Source: Lactobacillus kimbladii (lineage in GTDB: Bacteria; Bacillota; Bacilli; Lactobacillales; Lactobacillaceae). From it: 64,000 nucleotides of DNA. Each line of letters opens with the position of its first letter. Within the stretch, counting starts at the first letter, position 1. Both the position numbers and the translations under genes were made by a program. Positions 18,135 to 27,069 of the stretch are shown here, one piece after another. Location of the stretch: positions 1,395,240-1,459,239 of the forward strand of contig NZ_KQ034007.1 in NCBI RefSeq assembly GCF_000970755.1. Reading direction: 5' to 3'. The notes beneath the pieces are model-generated. The model was not told where the DNA came from, did no database searches, and saw only the letters and a list, made by a program, of their open reading frames with translations.

Positions 18135-20738
18135 TTAGCAACTATTCTTTTCTGGTTCCATTTGAATGTTGTTAGTCAAACGTTTATTAACTTCCAGAAC
18201 AAAAACAGGAATTAAACTACCAATCAAAACGACCAGCCAGCCCTGAACGGGTAGCAAGGCAAAGTGCAAAAATTGTCGCAAACGAGGTAAGAGTGTCAGT
18301 GATAAAACTAGCATCATACTTAGTAGTAGTCCCCAATTAAGCATTTTATTGGTTTTAAATGTTTGCACAGTGATTGGTTGAGAATCTTTAATAGCGTAGA
18401 TATCAATCATAGATCCTAGTGCTAATACTAGAAAGACCAGTGTCATCCCAACTTGTGAATTGTTAGTTGAAAGAATAAACCTGCCATAGGCATAAACGCT
18501 CAATGTTAAAATCGTAAAAGTAACCGCACGGATAATCATCCTTTGCATTAATCCACGGCCAAGAATGCTTTCATCATTACCTATCGGATTTTGATCCATT
18601 ATGTTTGGTTCACCAGGTTCTTTACTGATAAAGAATCCAGGTATTCCATCGGCAAGGACATTAATAATTAACAATTGTTCTGCTAAAAGTGGTGCACCCC
18701 AACCTATAATTGTACTAATAACCATTAAGAAAATTTGGGCGAAATTGACACCAATTAAGAATTCAACTGCCTTAATAATATTTTGATAAACAGTTCTGCC
18801 TTCTGCCACAGCTTTAATAATTGTGGCAAAATTATCATCCGTCAAAATCATGTCAGCAGCTTCTTTTGCCACTTCTGTACCCGTCTTGCCCATGGCAATT
18901 CCAACATCCGCTGCTTTAAGAGCCGGTGCATCGTTCACGCCATCGCCTGTCATTGCGACTGTTTTACCAATATCTTGCCAAGCTTGAACTATTCTGATTT
19001 TGTCACTGGGAGAAACACGAGCAAAAACTCTTATATCTTTAATACAATCTTTCAGTTCAGAATCCGTCATTTTTTGTAATTCTGACCCTGTGATTGCTTT
19101 TTGGTTAGAGTCTAAAATTCCTATTTCTCTAGCTATTGCTTTGGCAGTTACAAGATGATCCCCAGTAATCATTACAGTCTTAATGCCAGCTTGTTTTGCT
19201 TTAGTAACAGCTCTGGATACTTCAGGACGAGGTGGATCAATTAAACCAACCATACCAGCAAGTTTTAAATTAGAATTATTTTCAATCCAGTTGGTTGGGT
19301 CTGCGTTAGCAGCTATTACCTTATACCCAACTGCCAATACTCTTAACGCATTTTTAGCAAAATCATCATGGGCCTTTTGACCGGTTTTAATGGGTTCTTT
19401 TTTATCTAGCTGCAACCTGTCCCAAGCACCTTTAACGATTACTAATTGACGTCCATCACTTAAACGATGAACCGTCGTCATCATTTTTTTATTGGAATCA
19501 AATGGGTCTTCTGCTATCCGAGGTGTCTCTTTTTCCAGCTCTTGCCGTGAGCTGCCCTGTTGGTGTAACCAATTAACAATCGCAACTTCAGTAGCATCGC
19601 CAACGACTTCTCTTGAGCCATCTATTTCCATGATTTTGGCATTGTTAGCTAAACCCAGCAGTTTCAACAAATTTTGCCCAGCTTTAGGTAAATCAGCTGC
19701 TTTTTTAATGCCCGTTTCTGGCGTCCAATACTCAGTAATCGTCATTTTATTCTGTGTTAAAGTGCCAGTTTTGTCAGTGGCAACAACATCCACGTTACCA
19801 ATAGTTTCCACAGCACCAATGTGTCTAATAATAGCATTACGATCAGCCATTTTTTTGACACCGCGAGATAAACTGATTGTCACAATAATTGGCAAGGTTT
19901 CGGGAACTGCCGCAACTGCTAAGGAAAGTCCAATCATTAAGCTTTCTGCTAAAGTCTTATTCTGCATACCCATGCTTAAAACAAAAATTATCAGACCACC
20001 TAGACCGGCGAAAGCTGTCATCCATTTTGATAAATGATCCAGTTTGCCCTGCAAAGGAGTTGCTCTTTTTTGAGTTTTATTCAAAAGGTTAGCAATTTTA
20101 CCAAGCTCTGTTGCCATTCCGATTGCTGAAACTTGAACCAAGGCTCTACCACCAACAACAGCAGTGCCAGAATAAACGCGTTCATCGTCAGATAAATGGC
20201 CTTTGAGACGATAACATGTTTTCGAAACAGGTAAACTTTCACCGGTTAAAATCGCTTCATCAACAGTTAAGTTAGTTTCTTTTAATACTACAGCATCCGC
20301 TGGTACCTGATCACCGGTATTTAAATAGATTAAATCACCTGGCACCAATTCGGAAGCAGCTACTGTAATATCATGATTATTTCTTCTACCATTAGCCGTT
20401 GGCAAGCTCATTGCCTTCAAAGCAGCTAGAGATTTTTCAGCTGAAGACTCTTGATATAAGCCGATTACAACATTAATTATTAAAATTAGGCTAATTACAA
20501 TTGTCTTAGTCCAGCCACCGTTTTGAAAAATAGCCATATATGTTGCTAATACTATCGCCAATAAAAGGACTAAGGACGAAATATCTTTTAGATGATGCCA
20601 TATTTTTTTATATAGTGGAACAGCTTGTTTTTCAAGCAATTCATTAGGGCCAAATTCACTGAGCTTTTTTTCTATCTCAGCATCAGTTAAACCGGACTCG
20701 GGGGTTAATTTGAATAGTAGTTCTGATTTTTGGGACAT
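18135..20738 (-). CDS. P2-type cation-transporting ATPase (calcium/manganese-like)
   Basis: An 867-residue pump with the full P-type order: N-terminal cation-ATPase domain, TGES (actuator), the phosphorylation site DKTGTLT with Asp322, and the hinge TGDGVNDAPA. The transmembrane-4 motif is AAVPETLP, where SERCA has AAIPEGLP, and TM6 has NVLADGIP, the counterpart of SERCA NLVTDGLP, so metal ligands for one Ca2+-like site are present. Calcium or manganese efflux is the best guess. GGAGGAG precedes the ATG, and a consensus-like promoter lies about 80 bases upstream. Confidence 0.93.
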   Translation of the reverse strand: MSQKSELLFKLTPESGLTDAEIEKKLSEFGPNELLEKQAVPLYKKIWHHLKDISSLVLLLAIVLATYMAIFQNGGWTKTIVISLILIINVVIGLYQESSAEKSLAALKAMSLPTANGRRNNHDITVAASELVPGDLIYLNTGDQVPADAVVLKETNLTVDEAILTGESLPVSKTCYRLKGHLSDDERVYSGTAVVGGRALVQVSAIGMATELGKIANLLNKTQKRATPLQGKLDHLSKWMTAFAGLGGLIIFVLSMGMQNKTLAESLMIGLSLAVAAVPETLPIIVTISLSRGVKKMADRNAIIRHIGAVETIGNVDVVATDKTGTLTQNKMTITEYWTPETGIKKAADLPKAGQNLLKLLGLANNAKIMEIDGSREVVGDATEVAIVNWLHQQGSSRQELEKETPRIAEDPFDSNKKMMTTVHRLSDGRQLVIVKGAWDRLQLDKKEPIKTGQKAHDDFAKNALRVLAVGYKVIAANADPTNWIENNSNLKLAGMVGLIDPPRPEVSRAVTKAKQAGIKTVMITGDHLVTAKAIAREIGILDSNQKAITGSELQKMTDSELKDCIKDIRVFARVSPSDKIRIVQAWQDIGKTVAMTGDGVNDAPALKAADVGIAMGKTGTEVAKEAADMILTDDNFATIIKAVAEGRTVYQNIIKAVEFLIGVNFAQIFLMVISTIIGWGAPLLAEQLLIINVLADGIPGFFISKEPGEPNIMDQNPIGNDESILGRGLMQRMIIRAVTFTILTLSVYAYGRFILSTNNSQVGMTLVFLVLALGSMIDIYAIKDSQPITVQTFKTNKMLNWGLLLSMMLVLSLTLLPRLRQFLHFALLPVQGWLVVLIGSLIPVFVLEVNKRLTNNIQMEPEKNSC

Positions 20739-20817
20739 GCTATCTCCTCCATTATTCGATTAAATTTACAATTAAGCTGTTTGAATAGAAAAGCCATATA
20801 ATCGTAATTAAGCCGAT

Positions 20818-20846
20818 TTTATAAAAGCTAAGCTTGATTAATGCAA
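20818..20846 (-). promoter_or_regulatory. Candidate promoter of the P-type ATPase
   Basis: TTGCAT (20841-20846) and TATAAA (20818-20823) on the minus strand with a 17-base spacer. It lies after the hairpin at 20865-20904, so the pump has its own start site. Confidence 0.6.
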
Positions 20847-20864
20847 TAAAGATAATTTTTAAAA

Positions 20865-20904
20865 AAGCAGAAAGCCTCTGGTAATTATCCGAAGTTTTCT
20901 GCTT
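20865..20904 (-). terminator. Orphan terminator-like hairpin upstream of the ATPase promoter
   Basis: A 9-bp outer stem (20865-20873 with 20896-20904), extended by partial inner pairing, is followed on the minus strand by six Ts. No annotated gene ends here; it would terminate a transcript starting near 21012. Confidence 0.65.
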
Positions 20905-21004
20905 ACATGATTATTAAAAAGTAATTGTTAATTAACAACGTTTTTTTAAAAATTATCTTTAGTTTAAAAAATCCTATTTCTAAACTAAACATCCTCTTTC
21001 CCAT
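20903..21004 (-). other. Possible 33-residue peptide ORF within a small transcript
   Basis: A frame of 33 codons reads MGKRMFSLEIGFFKLK at its start and ends in a hydrophobic stretch (LLINNYFLIIM). It fills the space between a candidate promoter (-10 at 21019-21024) and the terminator at 20865-20904. The ribosome site is poor: GAAAGAGG directly abuts the second ATG. The region also carries an 8-bp inverted repeat (20959-20966 with 20981-20988). It may be a peptide gene, a small RNA, or chance. Confidence 0.3.
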
Positions 21005-21018
21005 AAAAGCTTAACATT

Positions 21019-21075
21019 AGTATACAGGAACTGGCAATTTTTGGCTATTTTTATGCTTATAGTGTTTGCACTATA
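21019..21075 (-). promoter_or_regulatory. Candidate promoter with upstream inverted repeat
   Basis: On the minus strand TATACT (21019-21024) lies 17 bases from TAGCCA (21042-21047). A 7-bp inverted repeat, TATAGTG with CACTATA (21058-21075), lies directly upstream and could be a regulator site. Confidence 0.4.
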
Positions 21076-21175
21076 TGTTTTAAATAGCTTCTTTTCTTTT
21101 GCAAAGTGTTATTTAAAATTTGGATTTTGCCAAATATCTTTTAAATATGTTTTGCGCACATTTAAATTATAAAAA

Positions 21176-21223
21176 AGCCAAAAAATCTAGCTTAAATAGC
21201 AGGATTTCTTGAATTTTTTGGCT
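21176..21223 (-). terminator. Terminator of the SemiSWEET operon
   Basis: An 11-bp stem (21176-21186 with 21213-21223) with T run on the minus strand, 20 bases after the stop at 21243. Confidence 0.75.
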
Positions 21224-21242
21224 CATAAATTTTAAACCTGTT

Positions 21243-22592
21243 TTACTCTGCTTCTGCTCTTACATCAGCTAAGGCTTCCAAACTATCTGCTACCTCACGC
21301 CAATTATTCTGGTAAGGTCCATACGCAGTATGAATCAAACTACCAACTGGTAGTGAGGGACACTCATTTTCTGCATTAGTTCCCCAATTTTGCCAGCCAG
21401 ATTGTGGTCTCTGAACAATTTGAAAAGCATTTGAGGCATGTTCAGTTTGCCAAACCATGGCCTGACCGGTTTGAGTATTAATTTCAGCACTCTTAGTTGC
21501 GGGCCCAGCAAAGACAGTCTGATCCTTAACTGCACTCACATTGACAGGATCAGCACTAAATAACCACGGACGATCATTCAACTCAGCCAATACAAAAGCT
21601 TTCTGACGCACATCATGCAAATTAGTCTCTATTTCATCTTGAGATAATGCATTTTCCCAAACAGAGAATAAGCGCCAATACAGGTCCCAATGTGCATTAG
21701 CCATATTGCTGGTAAGTTGCTTTCTAAAATCTTCAAACCGATCACTCCGTTTTTGACCATCATGAACTAACTCTTGTACTTTATTTGCCAGTTGACCAGA
21801 ATATGGATCTCCTTCGCGATACCATACACCGTCATAAGTGGCAAAGCGATCAAATACTAATTGTCCAATCCCGCTTTCAAATTCATCACCGACAGTGATT
21901 TTGTCCACAATAGAGCGCTGATTAACTGTGGTTTGAAAATGATCTACATGGTAAACGCGCGAAAAGAAAGGAACATCGTAATAAAAGGACCAGTCCAAAG
22001 CAAAACGCTTTCCGTGTAATTCCGGTTTTAAACCGTCTGGTATTCTGCCTGATAAACGGTACTCTTTCATAACAGGACCATTTTCAATTGGTTTGATATC
22101 TACAATTAAATGTTCAGCCGGATTAATCAAACCATTATCAGGAGTAAAGAAGGGACCATAAAAGCCACCCATGGCATTATTTCCTGATGGCAGCAAATCC
22201 CGTTTTTCATCCACAGCCATAAAATGTCGTAAACCCCATTTAGATGAACCTTCACCTTGAGCAGTACCACGACAAAGTTCGAAATCAAATTTACCAGTAT
22301 TCAAATGTACATAAACATCATTTTCTTTAGCTGTAGGTATCTCTTTAATACCTTTAACTTTGTCCTCTTCAATTTCGTGATCAAAAGATAATTCCTCTTC
22401 TGGACCAGAGAAATTGACAATAGCGACAAAATTATGATCTGAATCATTATGTAACCTCTGTGCCACAAAAGTCTTTCCAGAATTATTTTTAACAACCCAA
22501 TAATCCCCTGTTATATCATCGGAAACCGAAAACTTAACTGGAACAGGAATTTTAATTTTCTCTTGGGGATTAGTAATCTTTACTTTTACCAT
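21243..22592 (-). CDS. Conserved protein of unknown function in a SemiSWEET operon
   Basis: A 449-residue protein without signal peptide or membrane segment, so probably cytosolic. It looks all-beta, rich in Trp, Tyr, Asp and His, with segments such as GSSKWGLRHF, NNAMGGFYGPFF and DWSFYYDVPFF that recall sugar-active beta-sandwich or lyase-like proteins; this is an impression only. The frame extends to 22607, but GAGAGG seven bases before the ATG at 22592 sets the start. It lies 27 bases downstream of a SemiSWEET sugar transporter and shares its terminator, so a role in handling the imported sugar or glycoside is inferred. Confidence 0.65.
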   Translation of the reverse strand: MVKVKITNPQEKIKIPVPVKFSVSDDITGDYWVVKNNSGKTFVAQRLHNDSDHNFVAIVNFSGPEEELSFDHEIEEDKVKGIKEIPTAKENDVYVHLNTGKFDFELCRGTAQGEGSSKWGLRHFMAVDEKRDLLPSGNNAMGGFYGPFFTPDNGLINPAEHLIVDIKPIENGPVMKEYRLSGRIPDGLKPELHGKRFALDWSFYYDVPFFSRVYHVDHFQTTVNQRSIVDKITVGDEFESGIGQLVFDRFATYDGVWYREGDPYSGQLANKVQELVHDGQKRSDRFEDFRKQLTSNMANAHWDLYWRLFSVWENALSQDEIETNLHDVRQKAFVLAELNDRPWLFSADPVNVSAVKDQTVFAGPATKSAEINTQTGQAMVWQTEHASNAFQIVQRPQSGWQNWGTNAENECPSLPVGSLIHTAYGPYQNNWREVADSLEALADVRAEAE

Positions 22593-22619
22593 TTTCTTAC
22601 CTCTCAAACTTTAACAAAA

Positions 22620-22880
22620 CTATAGTGCAGTGAAAAATGTGATTAATCCAAACACAACTCCTGCTGCGTTGCAAGCAGCTAAAGGAATATCTCGATCTTT
22701 TTTAAACAAGGCATAAATTACCCATAAAAATGTATTAATTGCCGTTGCTAATGGCTGAATAGGACTACCCTTAACGCCATGTAAATTGTTAATAATTTGC
22801 GGTATATAAGACACATACATTATGATAGCCGTTATAGAAGCAATCCATCCAAGAACTGTCATAGCTTTTTCTAATTTCAT
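22620..22880 (-). CDS. SemiSWEET-family sugar transporter
   Basis: An 86-residue, three-helix membrane protein with the PQ-loop motif SYIPQI near residue 26 and the family pattern NTFLWVIYALFKKD in helix 2. SemiSWEETs work as dimers that carry sugars down a gradient. GGAG lies eight bases before the ATG. It is the first gene of a two-gene operon with the 449-residue protein, which is a gene pair I have not seen described. Confidence 0.88.
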   Translation of the reverse strand: MKLEKAMTVLGWIASITAIIMYVSYIPQIINNLHGVKGSPIQPLATAINTFLWVIYALFKKDRDIPLAACNAAGVVFGLITFFTAL

Positions 22881-23047
22881 AATTTCATCTCCTATTAATC
22901 ATCTTAGCATCATGTAATCGCTCTCTCCAGTATACATGTACATATAGGCGACATATTTTTATATTTAATTATTAAAAAAAGCACAATCTGCCCGTTTTGT
23001 AAATCTTTGTGTAACTTGTATCATTTCCTATATGAAATATATAGATA

Positions 23048-23085
23048 TAAAAAATAGCCCTGAAAGCTTTTTGGCGTTTAGGACT
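23048..23085 (-). terminator. Imperfect terminator after a decayed gene
   Basis: On the minus strand a 12-pair stem with two mismatches and one wobble (23056-23085) is followed by ATTTTTTATA. It lies just downstream of the coding remnant ending at 23123. Confidence 0.5.
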
Positions 23086-23122
23086 CAATTTGCTTATAAC
23101 AGACAATGGGTATAAATTTTAT

Positions 23123-23330
23123 TTAATAGTAATATTTCCTTCTGTTGAATCTGCCAGAAGAAAATTTTTCTTGAAATTATTTTGATAAAGTTCATCAGGC
23201 TTTGAACCCTTGTACTTAATGCTTTACCATCTGTTGTTAGCTAGTAACTCTAATTGCGTGCATTTATAATTACTTTTAATCTGGTTTTACCTGAAACAGT
23301 AATTTGATAAACTATCTGGTTCTTCCTTGA
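23123..23330 (-). pseudogene. Decayed coding remnant, possibly the tail of a DUF4097-type protein
   Basis: The last 33 codons read cleanly to a stop at 23123-23125 and end LLADSTEGNITIK, a typical end of DUF4097/LiaG-like beta-solenoid domains (impression). Upstream the same frame meets a TAA near 23226, while another frame reads YQITVSGKTRLKVIINARN, so frameshifts are likely. The rest of the 22881-23466 gap shows no gene. Confidence 0.3.
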
Positions 23331-23466
23331 AAGAATTTAGCATAACATAAAATGATAAAAATCTATTCTTCTTTAATATTTTGATTCTTTAAAAAGTTTT
23401 TAAGAGTAAATTTTTATTGTATTATTAATAAAATTGAAGTTCATTAAGAAAGAAGATGAGCAATCT

Positions 23467-24540
23467 ATGCTAATAAAACCCAAGCAATTACATGTAGGTG
23501 ATAAAGTAGCAATTGTTAGTTTATCAGCTGGTACTCTAGGTGAGAGTTTTGCTTCCCATGAACTGAAACAAGGAATCAAGCACATGAAACAACTTGGCAT
23601 AAGTCCTGTATTTATGCCACATGCTCTTTCAGGTAGTACTTATGTTAAAAGTCATCCAGCTGAACGTGCCGCCGATTTAAAAGCAGCATTTCTAGATCCA
23701 GAAATTAAAGGTATTTTTGCTGCTATTGGCGGAGATGACACTTACAGAACTTTGCCCTATTTAATGGCAGATCAGGAATTTAAAAAAACTGTCTGTGATC
23801 ATCCCAAGTTATTTAGTGGCTTCTCTGATACTACGAATAATCATCTAATGTTTTACAAAATGGGCTTGCAAACATTCTATGGACCGAGCTTTTTAACTGA
23901 TTTTGCAGAACTGGCTAATGAACTTTTGCCTTATACAAAAAAGACTTTAATACATTACTTTGAAAATTTGCCTGTTACTCTGATTCCTGCAAGTGAAACC
24001 TGGTATGAAGAAAGAACTGATTTCTCAATTAAGCAAGTTGGTAAGGAAAGAATAAGTCATAAAGACACCGGTTATGAAGTTTTACGTGGCCATGGAAAAG
24101 TTCGAGGTAGACTATGGGGTGGCTGCATTGACAGCCTTTATGATGACTTAGTCCCTAATCGTTATCCATATGAACCAGCAGTTATTAATCAGTATCAGCT
24201 TATACTCACACCGGAAGAAGCCAAAGATAAAATACTTTTTATAGAAACTTGTGAAGAAAAACCAGCTCCTGAACTTTATCGTCAAGAATTAGCTAAATTA
24301 GAAGAAGTTGGTATTTTAGGAAATGTTCGCGCAATTTTAGTAGGCAAACCTCAAGATAAAAAGTATTTTGCAGAATACAAACAAATCTTGTTAGAAGAAA
24401 CTGCTAAGTTCAATACACCAATTTTATATAATGTAAATATTGGCCACGCCTATCCAAGGACCGCTCTACCTTATGGCGCACTCACACAAATTAACTTTGA
24501 AAAACCAGAGATAAAAATTATGGAATCCTGGTTTGCCTAG
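23467..24540 (+). CDS. S66-family LD-carboxypeptidase (LdcA/MccF-like)
   Basis: A 357-residue serine peptidase. The motifs fit family S66: FAAIGGDDTYRTLPY, the nucleophile region SGFSDTTN, the acidic residue in FIETCEEKP and the histidine in NIGHAYPRTALPYG. LdcA enzymes trim the terminal D-Ala from murein tetrapeptides in recycling; MccF relatives cleave microcin C-like compounds. The ETCEE loop and length resemble the MccF branch, so self-immunity or peptide detoxification is also possible. The frame begins at a TTG 33 bases upstream, but the ATG at 23467 matches family N-termini. The ribosome site is weak. Confidence 0.88.
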   Translation: MLIKPKQLHVGDKVAIVSLSAGTLGESFASHELKQGIKHMKQLGISPVFMPHALSGSTYVKSHPAERAADLKAAFLDPEIKGIFAAIGGDDTYRTLPYLMADQEFKKTVCDHPKLFSGFSDTTNNHLMFYKMGLQTFYGPSFLTDFAELANELLPYTKKTLIHYFENLPVTLIPASETWYEERTDFSIKQVGKERISHKDTGYEVLRGHGKVRGRLWGGCIDSLYDDLVPNRYPYEPAVINQYQLILTPEEAKDKILFIETCEEKPAPELYRQELAKLEEVGILGNVRAILVGKPQDKKYFAEYKQILLEETAKFNTPILYNVNIGHAYPRTALPYGALTQINFEKPEIKIMESWFA

Positions 24541-24563
24541 TCTGAAAAATTTTTAAAAAATAT

Positions 24564-24611
24564 TTGCCTTTTTTTAATCATTGTGTATTATATATGTATT
24601 ACAGTAATACA
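24564..24611 (+). promoter_or_regulatory. Promoter and palindromic operator of the MacB-like ABC operon
   Basis: TTGCCT (24564-24569) and TATTAT (24586-24591) form a promoter with a 16-base spacer. Directly downstream is a perfect palindrome of 8-base arms, TGTATTAC and GTAATACA (24595-24602 with 24604-24611), suited to a dimeric repressor. No regulator gene is adjacent. Confidence 0.6.
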
Positions 24612-24628
24612 AGAAAGAAGGAGAATCT

Positions 24629-25312
24629 ATGAGTTTACTTGAAACCCGTGAGGTAACCCGCACCTATGGCAAGGGAGCAACCAAATTTGAAGCCTTACGA
24701 GGAATTAATTTACAGATTGACAAAGGTGATTCTGTTGCTATCATTGGCAAAAGTGGTTCAGGCAAGTCTACTTTAATGCACATCTTGGCACTCCTCGATC
24801 ACCCTACTACTGGCAGCGTCTTTTTAAATAATGAACCCACAAGTAAAATTAAAAATAAAGCATTAAATAAGCTGCGCAATCAGACCTTTGGCTTTGTTTT
24901 TCAACAATTTTTCTTAAATGCTCAAGATAGCGTGTTAGAAAATGTAATGCTTCCTTTAAAAATAGGTGGAATTACAGGAAAAGAACGCAGATCAAAGGCA
25001 TTGGCAGCCATCAAAGCAGTTGGCTTAGAAAGTAAAGCTAAAAATAAAGCAAGTGACTTGTCAGGGGGTCAAAAGCAGCGTGTTTGTATTGCGCGGGCCT
25101 TAGTGAACAACCCAGAAATTATTTTTGCAGATGAGCCGACAGGAAACTTGGATTCAGCTACTAGCGAAAATATTGAAAATATTTTATTTAAACTACATCA
25201 AGAGAAAAATATTACCTTAATAATTGTTACTCACGATCCTGATTTAGCAAAAAAGTGTGCGCGTCAGGTTCAAATTAAAGATGGTCAAATAGTGGGAGGA
25301 GCACAGCAATGA
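24629..25312 (+). CDS. ABC transporter ATP-binding protein, MacB/LolD type
   Basis: A 227-residue ATPase with Walker A GKSGSGKST near residue 43, Q-loop FVFQQFF, signature LSGGQKQR near residue 144, Walker B IIFADEPTGNLD near residue 165 and H-loop VTHD. The ADEPTGNLDS form is typical of the MacB/FtsE group that works with FtsX-like permeases. It overlaps the permease gene by four bases (ATGA). Members work as mechanotransmitters in export or resistance to antimicrobial peptides. Confidence 0.93.
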   Translation: MSLLETREVTRTYGKGATKFEALRGINLQIDKGDSVAIIGKSGSGKSTLMHILALLDHPTTGSVFLNNEPTSKIKNKALNKLRNQTFGFVFQQFFLNAQDSVLENVMLPLKIGGITGKERRSKALAAIKAVGLESKAKNKASDLSGGQKQRVCIARALVNNPEIIFADEPTGNLDSATSENIENILFKLHQEKNITLIIVTHDPDLAKKCARQVQIKDGQIVGGAQQ

Positions 25313-26574
25313 GATTCCATGATATTCTAAATTCTGCAGCTACAAACTTATGGCACAATAAGGCGAGGACATTTCTAACCATTATAGCTGTTTTCATTGG
25401 CTCCTTAACTATTGCCTTTACTATGGGTATTAATAATGGTGTTAATGATTATTTGAAAAAGCAGGTCGGCAATATAGGTAAAACTGAGCAAATGTCTATT
25501 TTGCCTGGGAGTTCCAGTCAAGATACGAATGAACCTCAAAAATATAATACCAAGAAGAGCAGTCAAAACGCTGATGGTATGATGGACAAAAACGACGTTA
25601 AAAAAATCAAATCAGTTAAAGGCTTAAAAGATTTTAAAGCGTTAAAGGACTGTGATGTTGACTATGTCCAAGGGCCTAATAAAACTAAATATCTTATAAT
25701 TGCGCAAATAACCGAAGGGATCAACTATGACTTAAAAGTTGGTCACCAAGTTGCTACTAGCGGAAAACAGGCTCAGATTTTAATCACTAAACCAATGGTT
25801 AAATCTTATGGCTTCAAAAATGCACAAGATGCTCTGGGTAAAAAAGTAACTTTAGTCACAAAATCACTCGTCACTAAGAAAAGAACTAAAATATCTGCTA
25901 CAGTTGTTGGAGTTAGAAATGATAGTGTAGTATCAAAAGGTTTTGCTATCTACAGTAATGGCTTAGGACAAAAAATAGTTTCAGCAAACCAAAAAGGACT
26001 TCCGCAAGTTTTAAAAGATAAGTACATCAGTGTTATGGCTACCCCTATTAACAAGAGTGCTAGCAGTATTAAAAAAATTGAAGATAATCTAACTAAAAAA
26101 GGATATTCGGGTATGACTCTTAAGGAAGCAGTCAATGAGCTTTTCCTAACATTCAACGCAGTCACTGGGGTTTTAATTGTTTTTGGAGCTATCGCCTTGG
26201 TAGCTGCCAGCTTTGGAGTAGTCAATACTCTGTACATGTCAGTGAGAGATCGTACAAAAGAAATTGGTCTTATGAAGGCATTAGGACTCAGCAAGGGTAA
26301 AGTATTTTCCATTTTCAGCTGTGAAGCAATCTTAATTGGTTTGCTTGGCTCTTCATTGGGATTACTACTAGCAATGGGTTTAGGCAATGCCTTAAACAAT
26401 TTTGCTGCTAAATCATTCTTAAAAGGTCTAGATGGCTTTACTTTAATTCAATTCAACTGGTCAAGCAGTTTACTAATTATTGGCATTATCTGTCTAATTA
26501 CCTTTTTAGCAGGTACGTTACCAGCCAAACGAGCAGCAAAACTAGATCCAATCACTGCTTTAAGATATGAATAA
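25309..26574 (+). CDS. ABC transporter permease, MacB/FtsX type
   Basis: A 421-residue permease with one N-terminal helix (residues 19-40), a large outside domain of about 230 residues rich in Lys and Ser (MacB periplasmic-core type), and three C-terminal helices with the FtsX pattern (TLYMSVRDRTKEIGLMKALG). Only one permease is encoded, so it should form a homodimer. The two-gene unit is behind a palindromic operator, consistent with an inducible stress or peptide-resistance system; the inducer is unknown. Confidence 0.92.
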   Translation: MRFHDILNSAATNLWHNKARTFLTIIAVFIGSLTIAFTMGINNGVNDYLKKQVGNIGKTEQMSILPGSSSQDTNEPQKYNTKKSSQNADGMMDKNDVKKIKSVKGLKDFKALKDCDVDYVQGPNKTKYLIIAQITEGINYDLKVGHQVATSGKQAQILITKPMVKSYGFKNAQDALGKKVTLVTKSLVTKKRTKISATVVGVRNDSVVSKGFAIYSNGLGQKIVSANQKGLPQVLKDKYISVMATPINKSASSIKKIEDNLTKKGYSGMTLKEAVNELFLTFNAVTGVLIVFGAIALVAASFGVVNTLYMSVRDRTKEIGLMKALGLSKGKVFSIFSCEAILIGLLGSSLGLLLAMGLGNALNNFAAKSFLKGLDGFTLIQFNWSSSLLIIGIICLITFLAGTLPAKRAAKLDPITALRYE

Positions 26575-26586
26575 AAATCAAATAAT

Positions 26587-26616
26587 AAAAACGTCAGACT
26601 AGAATCTGACGTTTTT
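26587..26616. terminator. Bidirectional terminator
   Basis: A perfect 12-bp stem (26587-26598 with 26605-26616), 6-base loop, flanked by A and T runs. It lies between the convergent ABC permease and DUF6176 genes. Confidence 0.92.
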
Positions 26617-26652
26617 CATTCTTCTTTTATTCAAGCAGCCTAACATTTTCAC

Positions 26653-27009
26653 TTAATCAGCATCTATAATGCTGTTAATTTTAGGTGCTACTAGTTTTTC
26701 CATCACTTTCATATCCACTGGCCTATATGCAGTATCTATACACTCGTCCCAATATTCTAAGTGTTTTTGATCAATATAACTATCCGAATCTTCGACTGCA
26801 TTTCCTCCTTCTCCTTGCATAGAATACCAATAAAAGTATGTGTAACCATCCGAACTTTCCTCTTTAAATACAGTCTCAATATACATTCTTTCTCCAGCCA
26901 TTGTTGCCACAGTATCTTGATGATGTTTATTTAAAAAATCCATCCATTCCTGTGCTCTTAATTCTTTACCTTTTTTAATACGAAAACGTGTTAATTCAAT
27001 TTTTGTCAT
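26653..27009 (-). CDS. DUF6176-family protein
   Basis: A 118-residue cytosolic protein. The sequence features IELTRFRIKKGK at the start, GERMYIETVF, WYSMQGEGG and HLEYWDECID match the small DUF6176 family as I remember it; these look like single-domain alpha+beta barrels but no activity is known. AAGGTAGG precedes the ATG. It is transcribed alone and ends near the shared terminator. Confidence 0.75.
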   Translation of the reverse strand: MTKIELTRFRIKKGKELRAQEWMDFLNKHHQDTVATMAGERMYIETVFKEESSDGYTYFYWYSMQGEGGNAVEDSDSYIDQKHLEYWDECIDTAYRPVDMKVMEKLVAPKINSIIDAD

Positions 27010-27069
27010 AATCCTACCTTTGATAATTATTATAATAAATAATGCAATACACTAAGAATTAGTAAATAG

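Noticed and set aside
20738-21075. Manganese-sensing yybP-ykoY riboswitch in front of the P-type ATPase
   Set aside because: The expected GGGGAGTA-type conserved loops are not present, and the pump has a separate promoter after the hairpin.
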